A DNA stretch of 64,000 nt from Alphaproteobacteria bacterium (GTDB lineage Bacteria > Pseudomonadota > Alphaproteobacteria > Rhizobiales > GCA-2746425). Under the pieces are notes generated by a model, which was given only the letters and a program-made list of their open reading frames with translations, did no database searches and was not told the origin of the DNA. The translations under genes and the position numbers were made by a program. The stretch covers positions 124,001-188,000 of the forward strand of contig JANSWZ010000001.1 of NCBI GenBank assembly GCA_024743215.1, given 5' to 3'. Shown piece by piece: positions 44,538 through 53,641 of this stretch (its first letter is position 1; each line of letters begins with the position of its first letter).

Positions 44538-45334
44538 ACCGGTCCCGTTCTCAGCAAATCGTTTATTGGTCGCTGGTCATTCTGACATTGCTGACCTTGT
44601 CGGCACCCACTTTTGTTGTCCTGGGAGCTTCCTTCACATCCGGAAACATCATTCAGTTTCCACCGGATGGGTTTTCTCTCAAATGGTACGCGGCGATCAT
44701 TGGCGAGCAGAACCTTCGAGATGCGTTTGGGCGGTCTTTGATCGTCGCCATTATTTGCGTGCTTGTGTCATTGCCCACCGGGACATTGGCTGGCATCGCT
44801 CTGTCAAAGTTCCGCATCAGGGGCGCGAATGCCATTCAGGTCTATCTGCTGCTGCCTTTCACCATTCCGCTGATCGGATCCGGCATTGGTCTGATGCTGG
44901 CCTTTGGTGATGCTGGCCTTCTGGGCAATTTATGGCCCATCGGAATTGCGACCGCCGTTATCAATCTGCCCTTTATGATCTGGGCTGTGTCGTCCAGTGC
45001 CGTTGGTCTTGACCCGGATCTGGAACTGGCGGCTCAGAGTTGTGGGGCAGGGCCGGTGCAGACATTTTTCTCCGTAACGCTGCCGGCTGTGGTGCCGGGT
45101 GTGATTACCGGTTCGCTGTTGATGTTCATTCTATCGTTGAATGAGTTTCTGGTCAGCCTCTTGCTGGTTGACGCACGGATCGTGACGCTGCCGGTTCAGA
45201 TATACAATTCCATACGCTCCATCATCACGCCGGACCTGGCTGCCGTATCCGTGGTGTTCATTGTCGTCGCGATGCTTGCCATTGCCGCACTCGACAAGCT
45301 TGTGGGCCTGGAAATTTTCTTGAAATCCAAATAA
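44534..45334 (+). CDS. ABC transporter permease, PotC type
   Basis: Second permease of 266 aa, a normal PotC length, with six spans and EAA loop DLELAAQSCGAGPVQTFF near residues 157-174. ATGA overlap with the preceding permease shows translational coupling. It completes the four-component importer of the hut supercluster. Confidence 0.92.
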   Translation: MNRSRSQQIVYWSLVILTLLTLSAPTFVVLGASFTSGNIIQFPPDGFSLKWYAAIIGEQNLRDAFGRSLIVAIICVLVSLPTGTLAGIALSKFRIRGANAIQVYLLLPFTIPLIGSGIGLMLAFGDAGLLGNLWPIGIATAVINLPFMIWAVSSSAVGLDPDLELAAQSCGAGPVQTFFSVTLPAVVPGVITGSLLMFILSLNEFLVSLLLVDARIVTLPVQIYNSIRSIITPDLAAVSVVFIVVAMLAIAALDKLVGLEIFLKSK

Positions 45335-45370
45335 CCCGCCCGACAGGGCCCGATGAAGGCTAGTTAGAGA

Positions 45371-46699
45371 ATGTCATCTGTATCTTTTTACGAAACCGCA
45401 AATCTGAATTCTGAAACCTATAAAAACCTGCTGAAGCGATCAGAATCCGACCTGTCTGTTTTCATGGAGAAGGTGGAGCCGATTATTGAAGCGGTGAGAA
45501 CAGAAGGCGATGCTGCGCTTGTCCGCTACGGACGGGAGTTTGATGGGGCCAAGCCGTTAACGGAAGCCACGCTGAAAGTCAGCGAAGCTGAGTTTGATGC
45601 AGCATTTGATGCGGTTGATGCCGAGGTCATTGAGGCCATCGAATATGGAATTTCAAATATCAGATCATTCCACGAAGAGCAGAAGCCTGAACCGATGTGG
45701 TTCAAGGAAATTCGCCCTGGTGCATTTGCCGGTGATCGCTATACGCCCATTCAATCCGTCGCGCTCTATGTGCCACGTGGCAAAGGTGCATTTCCCTCTG
45801 TAACGATGATGACATCCGTACCCGCCGTTGTGGCGCAGGTGCCTGAGTTGGCTATTTTCACACCACCAACGCCTGATGGATCTGTTGATGCCGCAACATT
45901 GGTCGCGGCACGCATTGCCGGGGTTGAAACCGTCTATAAATGTGGTGGCGCTCAAGCGGTAGCTGCAGCGGCATTTGGAACGCAAACGATCAAGCCAGCG
46001 CTCAAGATTGTGGGGCCGGGAAGTCCTTGGGTCGTGGCCGCGAAACGACGTCTGTCTGATATGATTGACCCCGGTCTTCCGGCAGGTCCGTCTGAAGCGA
46101 TAATCTTTGCCGATGAGAGCGTGCATGGTGGGTTGGCTGCATTGGATTTGCTGGTGGAAGCTGAACATGGGCCGGACAGTTCCGCGTTTCTCGTTACGCA
46201 CTCACGGCGGGTTGCAGAAGAAGCCCTGGCGGCACTTCCTGATCATTGGGCCAAGATGACCGAGCAGCGTGTGGAATTTTCCAAAGCTGTGCTGTGCGGG
46301 GAAAATGGCGGTATCGTCCTCACGTCTTCGTTGGAAGAGAGTTACACATTTATCAATGATTATGCGCCGGAGCATCTTGAGTTGCTGTCCTCAGAGCCGT
46401 TCGAACATTTGGGACATATCACTGAGGCCGCCGAGATTTTGATGGGGCCGCATACACCGGTTTCCATTGGCAATTTCGCGCTTGGGCCGAATGCTGTTCT
46501 GCCGACAAGCCAAGGTGCGCGGACTTATGGCCCGCTGTCCGTACATGATTTCGTCAAATGCTCATCCATTGGTTATGTCACCCGACCTGCCTATGCCGAG
46601 ATGGCTAAACATGCGCGGGTTCTGGCGCGCTATGAAGGCTTTTCCTCACACGAAAATGCGGTTTCTGACATGCGCCAGAAATATCTGGGCAATCGCTGA
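45371..46699 (+). CDS. Histidinol dehydrogenase paralogue with altered active site
   Basis: NAD-dependent dehydrogenase fold of 442 aa, collinear with HisD over its whole length. The general catalytic pair is kept as E334-H335 (YAPEHLEL), and zinc ligands H266 and H427 are kept. But the zinc-ligand glutamine is glutamate (E263 in LVEAEHG), the zinc-ligand aspartate is asparagine (N368 in IGNFALG), and the substrate-binding histidine of TNHVLPT is alanine (A375). It is therefore unlikely to be the biosynthetic HisD. Its place between an importer and hut genes suggests oxidation of a different alcohol to a carboxylate. Confidence 0.88.
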   Translation: MSSVSFYETANLNSETYKNLLKRSESDLSVFMEKVEPIIEAVRTEGDAALVRYGREFDGAKPLTEATLKVSEAEFDAAFDAVDAEVIEAIEYGISNIRSFHEEQKPEPMWFKEIRPGAFAGDRYTPIQSVALYVPRGKGAFPSVTMMTSVPAVVAQVPELAIFTPPTPDGSVDAATLVAARIAGVETVYKCGGAQAVAAAAFGTQTIKPALKIVGPGSPWVVAAKRRLSDMIDPGLPAGPSEAIIFADESVHGGLAALDLLVEAEHGPDSSAFLVTHSRRVAEEALAALPDHWAKMTEQRVEFSKAVLCGENGGIVLTSSLEESYTFINDYAPEHLELLSSEPFEHLGHITEAAEILMGPHTPVSIGNFALGPNAVLPTSQGARTYGPLSVHDFVKCSSIGYVTRPAYAEMAKHARVLARYEGFSSHENAVSDMRQKYLGNR

Positions 46700-46700
46700 T

Positions 46701-47711
46701 ATGAAGGCTGTGCGACTGCATGACACGCTGGATTTACGTTGTGAAGACGTCGCGAAGGCTCCTGATCCTGCTCCAGATGAGGTGCGTGTTCAGGTGGCCT
46801 ATGCGGGCATTTGTGGCTCTGACATCCACAACTTCAAAACCGGACAGTGGATCAGCAGAAAACCATCCATTGCGGGGCACGAATTCTCCGGATTTGTCGA
46901 AGCTGTCGGAGCAAATGTCGTTGGCCTGGAAATTGGCGATAAGGTTGCGGCAGACTCACGCTATTATTGCAGTGATTGTGCAAACTGCCGATTAGGCAAG
47001 GTTCATCTATGCGAAAGCCTGGGCTTCGTCGGTGAAGCAATTGATGGCGGGTTTGCCGATTTTATAACTGTTCCTGCAAAGCTGTGCATCAAATGCAAAC
47101 CAGATGCTGCGCTTCATATCGCCGCTTTGGCCGAACCATTGGCGGTTGCACTTCATGCCTTGAACCTGTTGAACATCCCCAATGATGAGCCATTGCTGAT
47201 TATCGGATGTGGTCCAATAGGAGCACTAAGCGCTCTTGCCTCGACCTGCAGGTCCAATCGCGCGCTGTTCATCTGCGACGTGAATGCTATCAGAGCTGAG
47301 CGTTGTGCAGAATTATCCGGTGCAGCCATTGTTGATCTGGCGAGTTTTTCGCAATCTGACAGCGCTGAAAAGCCTGTCAGGTATGTTCTGGATACGACGG
47401 GCAATATCGGCGTCATCGATATGTTGCTGCAAAAAATGTCCGGCTGCACCATCGGTCTTGTCGGCATTGGATCGGGTGAATTGACCATCGATCCGGTTCA
47501 TCTGGTGGAGCGCGAAATTTCAATTGTCGGCTGTCACGCATTTGCAGATGAATTGCCCGAAGCGGTTGCGTTGCTGCATGACAAGGCTGATCGATTTGAA
47601 GGTGTAATCGGTGACCGGATTACGCTGGAACAGACTACCGCAGCCTATGGCGTGATTGCGTCTGGAACATCACCGGCGATCAAGACATTGATTGAGGTGT
47701 CTGGTGAGTGA
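46701..47711 (+). CDS. Zinc-dependent medium-chain alcohol dehydrogenase
   Basis: MDR dehydrogenase of 336 aa of the sorbitol/threonine dehydrogenase type. Catalytic zinc ligands are C38 (GICGSDIH) and H60-E61 (AGHEFSG); the structural zinc site C90, C93, C96, C104 is complete. The NAD site is LLIIGCGPIGALSALA near residue 155-170. ATG 46701 starts one base after the preceding stop. Together with the HisD-like protein it can oxidise an alcohol, possibly the imported imidazole compound. Confidence 0.9.
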   Translation: MKAVRLHDTLDLRCEDVAKAPDPAPDEVRVQVAYAGICGSDIHNFKTGQWISRKPSIAGHEFSGFVEAVGANVVGLEIGDKVAADSRYYCSDCANCRLGKVHLCESLGFVGEAIDGGFADFITVPAKLCIKCKPDAALHIAALAEPLAVALHALNLLNIPNDEPLLIIGCGPIGALSALASTCRSNRALFICDVNAIRAERCAELSGAAIVDLASFSQSDSAEKPVRYVLDTTGNIGVIDMLLQKMSGCTIGLVGIGSGELTIDPVHLVEREISIVGCHAFADELPEAVALLHDKADRFEGVIGDRITLEQTTAAYGVIASGTSPAIKTLIEVSGE

Positions 47712-48999
47712 ACCCCAATCCCGGACGGCCCGTATTCGGGAACTCGCTAAATCGGATGAAGCTGCCGCGTTGGTTGAACTCAGACTGTTTCTCATCGAGA
47801 CATTCGATATTGAGGTTCACGATTTGCAGATCAATCATGATCAGTATTCGCTCAACTCGCTGAACGGTTTTTTTCGCGGTAGCAAGGACCGATTCTTCTT
47901 CAAGTTTCATCAGGAAGAGGGCGAAGAGGAAATGAGCGGGGAATATTACCGCGCTGATCTGATCGCCAAAGCCAATCTGCCAATTGATCTTCCTGTTCTG
48001 ACATCCGTCCAGCCAGGTGAACAGATACTGGTTTACCGGCGCAGGGACGACAGGCGGTTTTCTGATGTTCTGCGTGATCTGGACGACGAACATGATGAAA
48101 AGGGCGCTGCCATTGCAGATTTGGCTGAGCGTCAATTGAACGAAAAAATTCTAACTGTTGCGAAGAACAGCCTGCATCCTGTCACCAGGGACCAGGTCGC
48201 CAACGAGCCGATTCATCGTCTGTTTTACGAACGTCTTATCGATATCAAGACACGGGAAGCGCCAGGTGGTCGCTTCAAAAAATTCTATATAGATCAGACA
48301 TTTGCGTTTCCGGGTGCCACATTGTCCTGGGCCGAGTTGGCGGATGCCAAGCTTGTGCTGAACGGGCAGGCCATGATGTCGACGATTGGCGACATTTTTG
48401 ATCATGCTCTTGAAAACCTTCATCCTGCGCATCTTGCAAATGCGGGGGGAGTGGTGGCTCATGGTGATGCTCACAATGCCAATGTCTGGTTTGAAACTGG
48501 TGATGGCGAAGCAAAGCTGTCCTATTTCGACCCGGCCTTTGCAGGGGAGCATTTCCCATCGCTTCTGGCTGAGGCCAAAGCAACGTTTCATAATATTTTT
48601 GCGCATCCATTCTGGCTGTATGACCCGCAGGTTGCGGCAGATCGGTTCAAGGCGCGTGTCAGCTATGAAAAGGGCGTGCTTGCCATCGATACCGACTGGG
48701 CACTGACGGCGGTACGCGAGCGCTTGCTGCACGCAAAGGCGGAAGCTTTCTGGCAACCTTTCCTGATGCATTTGAAGAGCAGGGATTTGTTGCCTGAAAA
48801 CTGGGAGGCAACACTGCGATCTGCATTGGCGATGTCACCGGCCCTCGTGATGAATTTGCGTGGCAATGTAGAGCGGCATAATCCTATATCATCTGCCATC
48901 GGGTTTTATGTCACTGCACTGGTAGGGTCGCGACCGGTGTGTGGAGACAATGTGGTGACAGAGTTCCTTACCGCAATTGATCCTGACAAACAGATTTAG
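47704..48999 (+). CDS. APH-fold phosphotransferase (small-molecule kinase)
   Basis: Kinase-like protein of 431 aa. The catalytic loop is H253-G-D-A-H-N-A-N260 (VVAHGDAHNANVWF), and the magnesium aspartate is D276 in LSYFDPAFAG, equivalent to DFG. A candidate ATP lysine is K67 in FFFKFHQ. The family includes aminoglycoside, choline and homoserine kinases; this one is longer than most. GTG 47704 overlaps the previous stop and is preceded by GAGG. In this cluster it probably phosphorylates a catabolic intermediate rather than a drug. Confidence 0.82.
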   Translation: MSEPQSRTARIRELAKSDEAAALVELRLFLIETFDIEVHDLQINHDQYSLNSLNGFFRGSKDRFFFKFHQEEGEEEMSGEYYRADLIAKANLPIDLPVLTSVQPGEQILVYRRRDDRRFSDVLRDLDDEHDEKGAAIADLAERQLNEKILTVAKNSLHPVTRDQVANEPIHRLFYERLIDIKTREAPGGRFKKFYIDQTFAFPGATLSWAELADAKLVLNGQAMMSTIGDIFDHALENLHPAHLANAGGVVAHGDAHNANVWFETGDGEAKLSYFDPAFAGEHFPSLLAEAKATFHNIFAHPFWLYDPQVAADRFKARVSYEKGVLAIDTDWALTAVRERLLHAKAEAFWQPFLMHLKSRDLLPENWEATLRSALAMSPALVMNLRGNVERHNPISSAIGFYVTALVGSRPVCGDNVVTEFLTAIDPDKQI

Positions 49000-49006
49000 G
49001 TGCGCC

Positions 49007-50158
49007 TTGAAGCAAGTGGTCAATATTGAAGATTTGAGGGTATTGGCGCAGCGACGGCTGCCTAAAATCTTCTTTGATTACATTGATGGCGGCGCTTTTT
49101 CGGAGACAACGGCCGGGCGTAATCGGGCTGGTTTTTCCAATTGGTGCCTTACCCAACGCGTTCTGAAGCAGAAGGAGATGCCTGATCTGAGCTGTTACTA
49201 TCTTGGGTCGCAGCATGCGCTTCCCTTTATGCTGGGACCGGTTGGTTTTTTGGGCCTGTATCGGGGCCAAGGTGAAGTTCTTGCGGCACAGGCGGCAAAG
49301 GCAAAAGGCATTCCTATGTGCCTGTCGACCTTCTCAATTGGCAGTATAGGGACACTTCGCAAGGACGTTGGCGGTGATCTACAGTTCCAGCTTTACATGG
49401 ATCGCGACAAATCATTCGTCGAAGATTTGCTGCAATCTGCTGTCGATGCCGACATTGATGTCCTTTACCTGACCGTAGATACCTCGGTTACATCAGTGCG
49501 GGAGAAGGATGTCCGGAACGGTTTTCGGGCCGTCACCAAAGTTACACCGGCACTCGCATTTTCCATGATGCAGCGTCCGGCCTGGTGTCTGGACATTCTG
49601 CGTGCAGGATCACCCAATGTGGAAGCTGTGGCGGACTATCCGGAATTTGGCAAAGGTGCGCTGGAACAGGCGTCTAACCTGTCTGGTCGGCTGGACGCTT
49701 CGCTGACCTGGAATGATGTCAAATGGCTGCGCAGCAAATGGAAGAAACGGCTGGTGGTGAAAGGCATTCTTTCCGCTGAGGATGCCAAAATTGCCAGAGA
49801 TTGCGGTGCAGATGCTGTTGTGATTTCAAATCATGGTGGCCGCCAACTGGATTTTGCTAGTTCCACAATTTCGGTTCTGCCATCCGTTCGGGAAGCGGTG
49901 GGGCCTGATTTCTGTGTTTTGATTGATGGTGGCTTCCGCCGTGGCAGTGAAATTGCCATTGCGCTTGCTTTGGGCGCAAGCGGTGTGCTGCTGGGGCGTG
50001 CCTATGCGTTTGGACTGGCGGCTGGCGGGCGTGCAGGTGTTGAAAAGGCAATTGATATTCTGTCCGTCGAGCTGTCCATTACGCTTAAACTGATGGGGCT
50101 GTCCGGCGTGAAGGAATTGCAGTCCAATGGCACTGATTGTATCAGCCGGTTGGGGTGA
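49007..50158 (+). CDS. FMN-dependent 2-hydroxyacid oxidase/dehydrogenase (LldD family)
   Basis: TIM-barrel flavoenzyme of 383 aa that oxidises the alpha-hydroxyl of an L-2-hydroxyacid. The N-terminus is normal from the TTG 49007 (VVNIEDLRVLAQRRLPK, then FFDYIDGGA). The catalytic histidine block is ISNHGGRQLDFASS near 275, and the FMN-binding GASGVLLGRAYAFGLAAGG near 320. GTG 49016 is an alternative. The family takes lactate, glycolate or mandelate; in a hut cluster imidazole-lactate is an attractive substrate, giving imidazolepyruvate for HisC. Last gene of the importer operon; it overlaps the convergent hutC end by 17 bases. Confidence 0.87.
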   Translation: MKQVVNIEDLRVLAQRRLPKIFFDYIDGGAFSETTAGRNRAGFSNWCLTQRVLKQKEMPDLSCYYLGSQHALPFMLGPVGFLGLYRGQGEVLAAQAAKAKGIPMCLSTFSIGSIGTLRKDVGGDLQFQLYMDRDKSFVEDLLQSAVDADIDVLYLTVDTSVTSVREKDVRNGFRAVTKVTPALAFSMMQRPAWCLDILRAGSPNVEAVADYPEFGKGALEQASNLSGRLDASLTWNDVKWLRSKWKKRLVVKGILSAEDAKIARDCGADAVVISNHGGRQLDFASSTISVLPSVREAVGPDFCVLIDGGFRRGSEIAIALALGASGVLLGRAYAFGLAAGGRAGVEKAIDILSVELSITLKLMGLSGVKELQSNGTDCISRLG

Positions 50159-50903
50159 AACTGGCAAACATTCGATGCTGGTCACCCGGATATGAGAGCT
50201 TTGCCCAAGTGACATAACCCTTTTCGTTTTGCGTGGTCCGTTCGACGACGAGGCAGGCATCACCCATTGCGATCTGTAATGATTTGGCGACGTCATCTGA
50301 GGCGGAGACCGCCATGATCTGATGTTCAGCTGAATTCCAAGGAACCTTTTTTAGCAGCCAGTTTCCTGGAGCTTCTTCAGTAAAATCCACCTGCCGTATT
50401 TCCGGAACCGCTTCCATGTTGATGATGCGTTCTTCCAGACAGAACGGGGCACCGTTTGCGGAATGAAGGCACGTGATTTCACGCACCTGATCCAATTCCT
50501 GGAATCCAAAACGGGTTTGTTCGTCTGCTTTCAAAACCCGGACTTTATCGCCCAGAAGCATGTAGGAATAGGTCTTGCCGGATTGTTCCACTTCCGCGCG
50601 GATGCTTGTAATCTGCAATGCTGCTGACAAGGATTGCGGGGCTTTGACAAAGGTGCCGGATTTGCGATTTCTGACCAGAAGCCCGGATTGGGTCAGTTGG
50701 GTCAAAACCTTGTTGACGGTCATGCGCGAGCAGCCATATTCCCGTGCCATCTCGGTTTCGAAGGGAATGCGAAAGCCGGGAGGCCATCTGCCAGAAATGA
50801 TGTTGTCCTGAACTTCTTCCAGAATCCGCAAATGCAGTGATCTGGGCTCGTCTTTGCCAGATTCTTTGCCAGATGCTTCAGGGACTTTCGGGGCAGCTCT
50901 CAT
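50142..50903 (-). CDS. hutC: Histidine utilisation repressor HutC (GntR/HutC family)
   Basis: Repressor of 253 aa. The GntR winged helix is at about residues 25-90 (EMAREYGCSRMTVNKVLTQL), and the C-terminal UTRA domain senses urocanate. HutC marks are LLKKVPWNSAEHQI near 184 and ACLVVERTTQ near 218. A palindrome (50909-50920) six bases before the start implies autorepression. Three further copies stand before the hisC/SDR, importer and hutF/hutI promoters, so it probably controls the whole cluster. Confidence 0.93.
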   Translation of the reverse strand: MRAAPKVPEASGKESGKDEPRSLHLRILEEVQDNIISGRWPPGFRIPFETEMAREYGCSRMTVNKVLTQLTQSGLLVRNRKSGTFVKAPQSLSAALQITSIRAEVEQSGKTYSYMLLGDKVRVLKADEQTRFGFQELDQVREITCLHSANGAPFCLEERIINMEAVPEIRQVDFTEEAPGNWLLKKVPWNSAEHQIMAVSASDDVAKSLQIAMGDACLVVERTTQNEKGYVTWAKLSYPGDQHRMFASFTPTG

Positions 50904-50908
50904 TGCCC

Positions 50909-50920
50909 AAGTATATACAT
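50909..50920. promoter_or_regulatory. HutC-type operator c
   Basis: AAGTATATACAT, one mismatch from ATGTATATACAT, six bases upstream of the hutC start codon. Occupancy would block both transcription and the ribosome site, fitting autoregulation. Confidence 0.75.
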
Positions 50921-50976
50921 GTTAAAGGTGAGAGGAAACCAGCTTGTGTGATTTCGGTTTTCGACAATGCCTCGGG

Positions 50977-52347
50977 TTAAGTAGAATTCAGTGCGCCAGT
51001 CAGATCGCGCATCGTGTTGCGGTAATCCGCCAGGATTTTGTTGCGTTCAATGTGTCTGCCGTCCCGAACCATGTGCCGCCCGGCAGACCACAGATCGGTC
51101 ACGACACTGCCATCTGCCGTAAAGCAAAATCCGTCAAACAATTGTTCTGGAGTAAGGGCACACAGATATTGGTTTGTGCTGTCTATCGCGACAAGATCTG
51201 CCAGGAATCCTGGTTCAATCCTGCCTGCGTTTCGGTTGATGGCTTGAGCACTACCAGTTGCTGCGCTGAGATAGAGGTTTTGTCCGACGGATCCTGATTT
51301 TGTCACCAATATGTTGCGGTTCAAGTCGCGCATACGTTGACTGTACTCCAATGTGCGCAGTTCTTCCGCCACAGAAATGCGGATATCTGAATCCGATCCA
51401 ATGCCAAATGTTCCGCCTGCCTCAATGAATGTGGCTCCATTGAACGTTCCATCACCCAGATTGGCTTCTGTTATCGGGCAAAGACCCACAACGGCCCCAG
51501 ATTGGGCAAGGGCTTTGGTTTCCGCGTCGGTCATGTGGGTTGCGTGAATGAGACACCAGTTCGGCGTTACATCATGATGCGCTAATAACCATTCTACGGG
51601 CCGTTGTCCCAGCCAATGAGTGACTTCAAGTACCTCCTTCGGCTGTTCGGAAATGTGCATGTGGATTGGCCCATTGTCATGTCGCAATATGAGTTCGCCC
51701 AATTCCTCGGGGGAGGTTGCACGTAGTGAATGGGGCGCAATGCCAAGCTGGTAATCTGCCGGTGTATCGCTCATCGCCAGTTCAATTTCTTCCAGTAACA
51801 GGGAGAACTCGTCGACAGAATTGCCAAAACGCTTCTGACCTCCTGCCAGCGGTGCTTTCTCTACGCCGCCATAGGTATACAGCACCGGCAGATGTGTAAG
51901 TCCGATACCGGTTTTCAACGCTGCCGCCAGAATGCGCGCTGATAGTTCTGAGCGATTGTCATAGAATTGCCCGCCGGGCTGGTGATGCACATAGTGAAAC
52001 TCTCCGACCGATCCATATCCAGCTTCCTGCATTTCCATGAAAACCAGGGCCGCGATGGCTTCTATCTGCTCTGGAGTCAGGTGATCCAGAAACTTGTACA
52101 TCAAGGTTCGCCATGTCCAGAAACTGTCTCGGCCAGCAGCACGATATTCAGTCATTCCGGCCATGGCGCGTTGAAAGCTGTGGCTGTGCAAATTCGCCTG
52201 CGCTGGCAGAAGCGTATCGACCCGAATGTCAGTTGGATCAGCGCTTACTGATCTCTCAATCTCGGTGATTTCGCCGTCATCAATCGTGACGCGCACATTT
52301 TCAATCCAGTTGGTTGAGAGCCAGGCACGATTTGAAAAAATTCTCAT
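50977..52347 (-). CDS. hutF: Formimidoylglutamate deiminase HutF
   Basis: Amidohydrolase-fold enzyme of 456 aa that hydrolyses N-formimidoyl-L-glutamate to N-formyl-L-glutamate and ammonia. Metal and substrate motifs are NLHSHSFQRAMAGMTE near residue 60, MHISEQPKEV near 230, IHATHMTDAE near 260 and IGSDSDIRISVAEELRTLEY near 315. I chose ATG 52347 (AAGGA before it); ATG 52371 lies within the operator. It feeds HutG in the five-step route. Upstream of hutC on the same strand. Confidence 0.95.
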   Translation of the reverse strand: MRIFSNRAWLSTNWIENVRVTIDDGEITEIERSVSADPTDIRVDTLLPAQANLHSHSFQRAMAGMTEYRAAGRDSFWTWRTLMYKFLDHLTPEQIEAIAALVFMEMQEAGYGSVGEFHYVHHQPGGQFYDNRSELSARILAAALKTGIGLTHLPVLYTYGGVEKAPLAGGQKRFGNSVDEFSLLLEEIELAMSDTPADYQLGIAPHSLRATSPEELGELILRHDNGPIHMHISEQPKEVLEVTHWLGQRPVEWLLAHHDVTPNWCLIHATHMTDAETKALAQSGAVVGLCPITEANLGDGTFNGATFIEAGGTFGIGSDSDIRISVAEELRTLEYSQRMRDLNRNILVTKSGSVGQNLYLSAATGSAQAINRNAGRIEPGFLADLVAIDSTNQYLCALTPEQLFDGFCFTADGSVVTDLWSAGRHMVRDGRHIERNKILADYRNTMRDLTGALNST

Positions 52348-52358
52348 CTGACATTCCT

Positions 52359-52372
52359 TATGTATAGACATA
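52359..52372. promoter_or_regulatory. HutC-type operator d
   Basis: TATGTATAGACATA, identical to the site at 40277, in the divergent hutF/hutI gap. It probably represses both operons. Confidence 0.8.
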
Positions 52373-52423
52373 TTATTCTTACCGGATTAGAGTTGCTTTT
52401 GACAATCACAAAATTGAAGAGCG

Positions 52424-53641
52424 ATGACCCACGATCCTTATGTCCTGACCTGTCGATCAGCCGCAACGATGAGCCCTGAGAGCGGCGAAGCGTATGGTTT
52501 GCTGGAAAGTGCCGCCATTGCCGTTGCGGATGGAGTGATCGTTTGGGTGGGCCCAGAGGCAGATTTGCCCCCCAGCTTTTCGGACTATTCCAGACATGAA
52601 TTCGGTCAAAATCTGGTGACGCCGTCGCTGATCGATTGCCATACGCATGTTGTGCATGGTGGCAACCGCGCACATGAGTTTGAAATGCGTCTGAACGGTG
52701 CGTCTTATGAGGAAGTTGCAAGGGCAGGTGGGGGCATTGTCTCGACTGTGCGCTCCACCCGGACCGCCAGCGAAGTGGATTTGCTGGCCGATGCGCTGCC
52801 GCGCATTGATGCGATGATTGCAGAGGGTGTCAGCCTGATTGAAATTAAGTCGGGTTATGGGCTTGATCAATTAACCGAGTTGAAAATGCTGAGGGTGGCA
52901 CGGCGTATTGCCACGCTGCGACCCATCCGCATTCAAACCACGTTTTTGGGCGCACATGCGGTTCCGCCGGAGTATCGCGGCAAGCCAGATGCTTACATTG
53001 GTGATGTGTGCATTCCAACACTGCGTCTGGCCCATGCTGAAGGTCTGGTGGATGCGGTGGATGGCTTTTGCGAAGGTATTGGTTTCACACCCGACCAGAT
53101 TGCACGCGTCTTTGATGCAGCGCGAGCACTTGGTCTGCCGATAAAACTTCATGCTGAACAGTTGTCGAATTTGGGCGGGGCGAAGCTCGCGGCCTCCTAT
53201 GAAGCTCTATCGGCTGATCATCTGGAGTATCTGGATGAAGCTGGGGTGGCTGCGATGGCGCGCAGCGGCACCGTCGCGGTGTTGTTGCCGGGCGCGTTCT
53301 ACACACTTCGCGAAACCCAAATGCCGCCTGTATCACTGATGCGCAAACATGGTGTGACCATGGCTGTGGCGACTGACTGCAACCCCGGTTCGTCGCCGAT
53401 TTCATCGCTGCTCCTATCCATGAATATGGCCTGCACCTTATTTCGATTGACGCCTGAAGAAGCCCTGGCGGGCGCAACGCGCAATGCCGCGTCGGCTTTG
53501 GGTCTTTCTGATACCGGAACAATTGCAGTTGGGCAGCGCGCCGATTTTGCGATCTGGAATGTCGAGCATCCTGCCGAGTTGTCCTATCGAATCGGTTTCA
53601 ACGCGCTGGAAAAGCGCATTTATGGAGGCGCGTTTGACTGA
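52424..53641 (+). CDS. hutI: Imidazolonepropionase HutI
   Basis: Amidohydrolase of 405 aa that opens the ring of imidazolone-5-propanoate to N-formimidoyl-L-glutamate, third step of histidine breakdown. Motifs are [20 protein letters not shown] near residue 70, [13 protein letters not shown] near 170, [15 protein letters not shown] near 240 and [10 protein letters not shown] near 315. First gene of hutI-hutH-hutG-hutU; the stop overlaps the hutH start. Confidence 0.96.
   Translation: MTHDPYVLTCRSAATMSPESGEAYGLLESAAIAVADGVIVWVGPEADLPPSFSDYSRHEFGQNLVTPSLIDCHTHVVHGGNRAHEFEMRLNGASYEEVARAGGGIVSTVRSTRTASEVDLLADALPRIDAMIAEGVSLIEIKSGYGLDQLTELKMLRVARRIATLRPIRIQTTFLGAHAVPPEYRGKPDAYIGDVCIPTLRLAHAEGLVDAVDGFCEGIGFTPDQIARVFDAARALGLPIKLHAEQLSNLGGAKLAASYEALSADHLEYLDEAGVAAMARSGTVAVLLPGAFYTLRETQMPPVSLMRKHGVTMAVATDCNPGSSPISSLLLSMNMACTLFRLTPEEALAGATRNAASALGLSDTGTIAVGQRADFAIWNVEHPAELSYRIGFNALEKRIYGGAFD

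Noticed and set aside
45371-46699. HpsN-type sulfopropanediol dehydrogenase
   Set aside because: The paralogue lacks the Q, D and H residues that HpsN is recalled to share with HisD, and no sulfonate genes are next to it.
45371-46699. Biosynthetic histidinol dehydrogenase (hisD)
   Set aside because: Two zinc ligands and one substrate residue are replaced and the gene lies in a catabolic operon.
47704-48999. Aminoglycoside resistance gene
   Set aside because: Only the general APH fold is shared; the operon context is catabolic and the length differs from known resistance enzymes.
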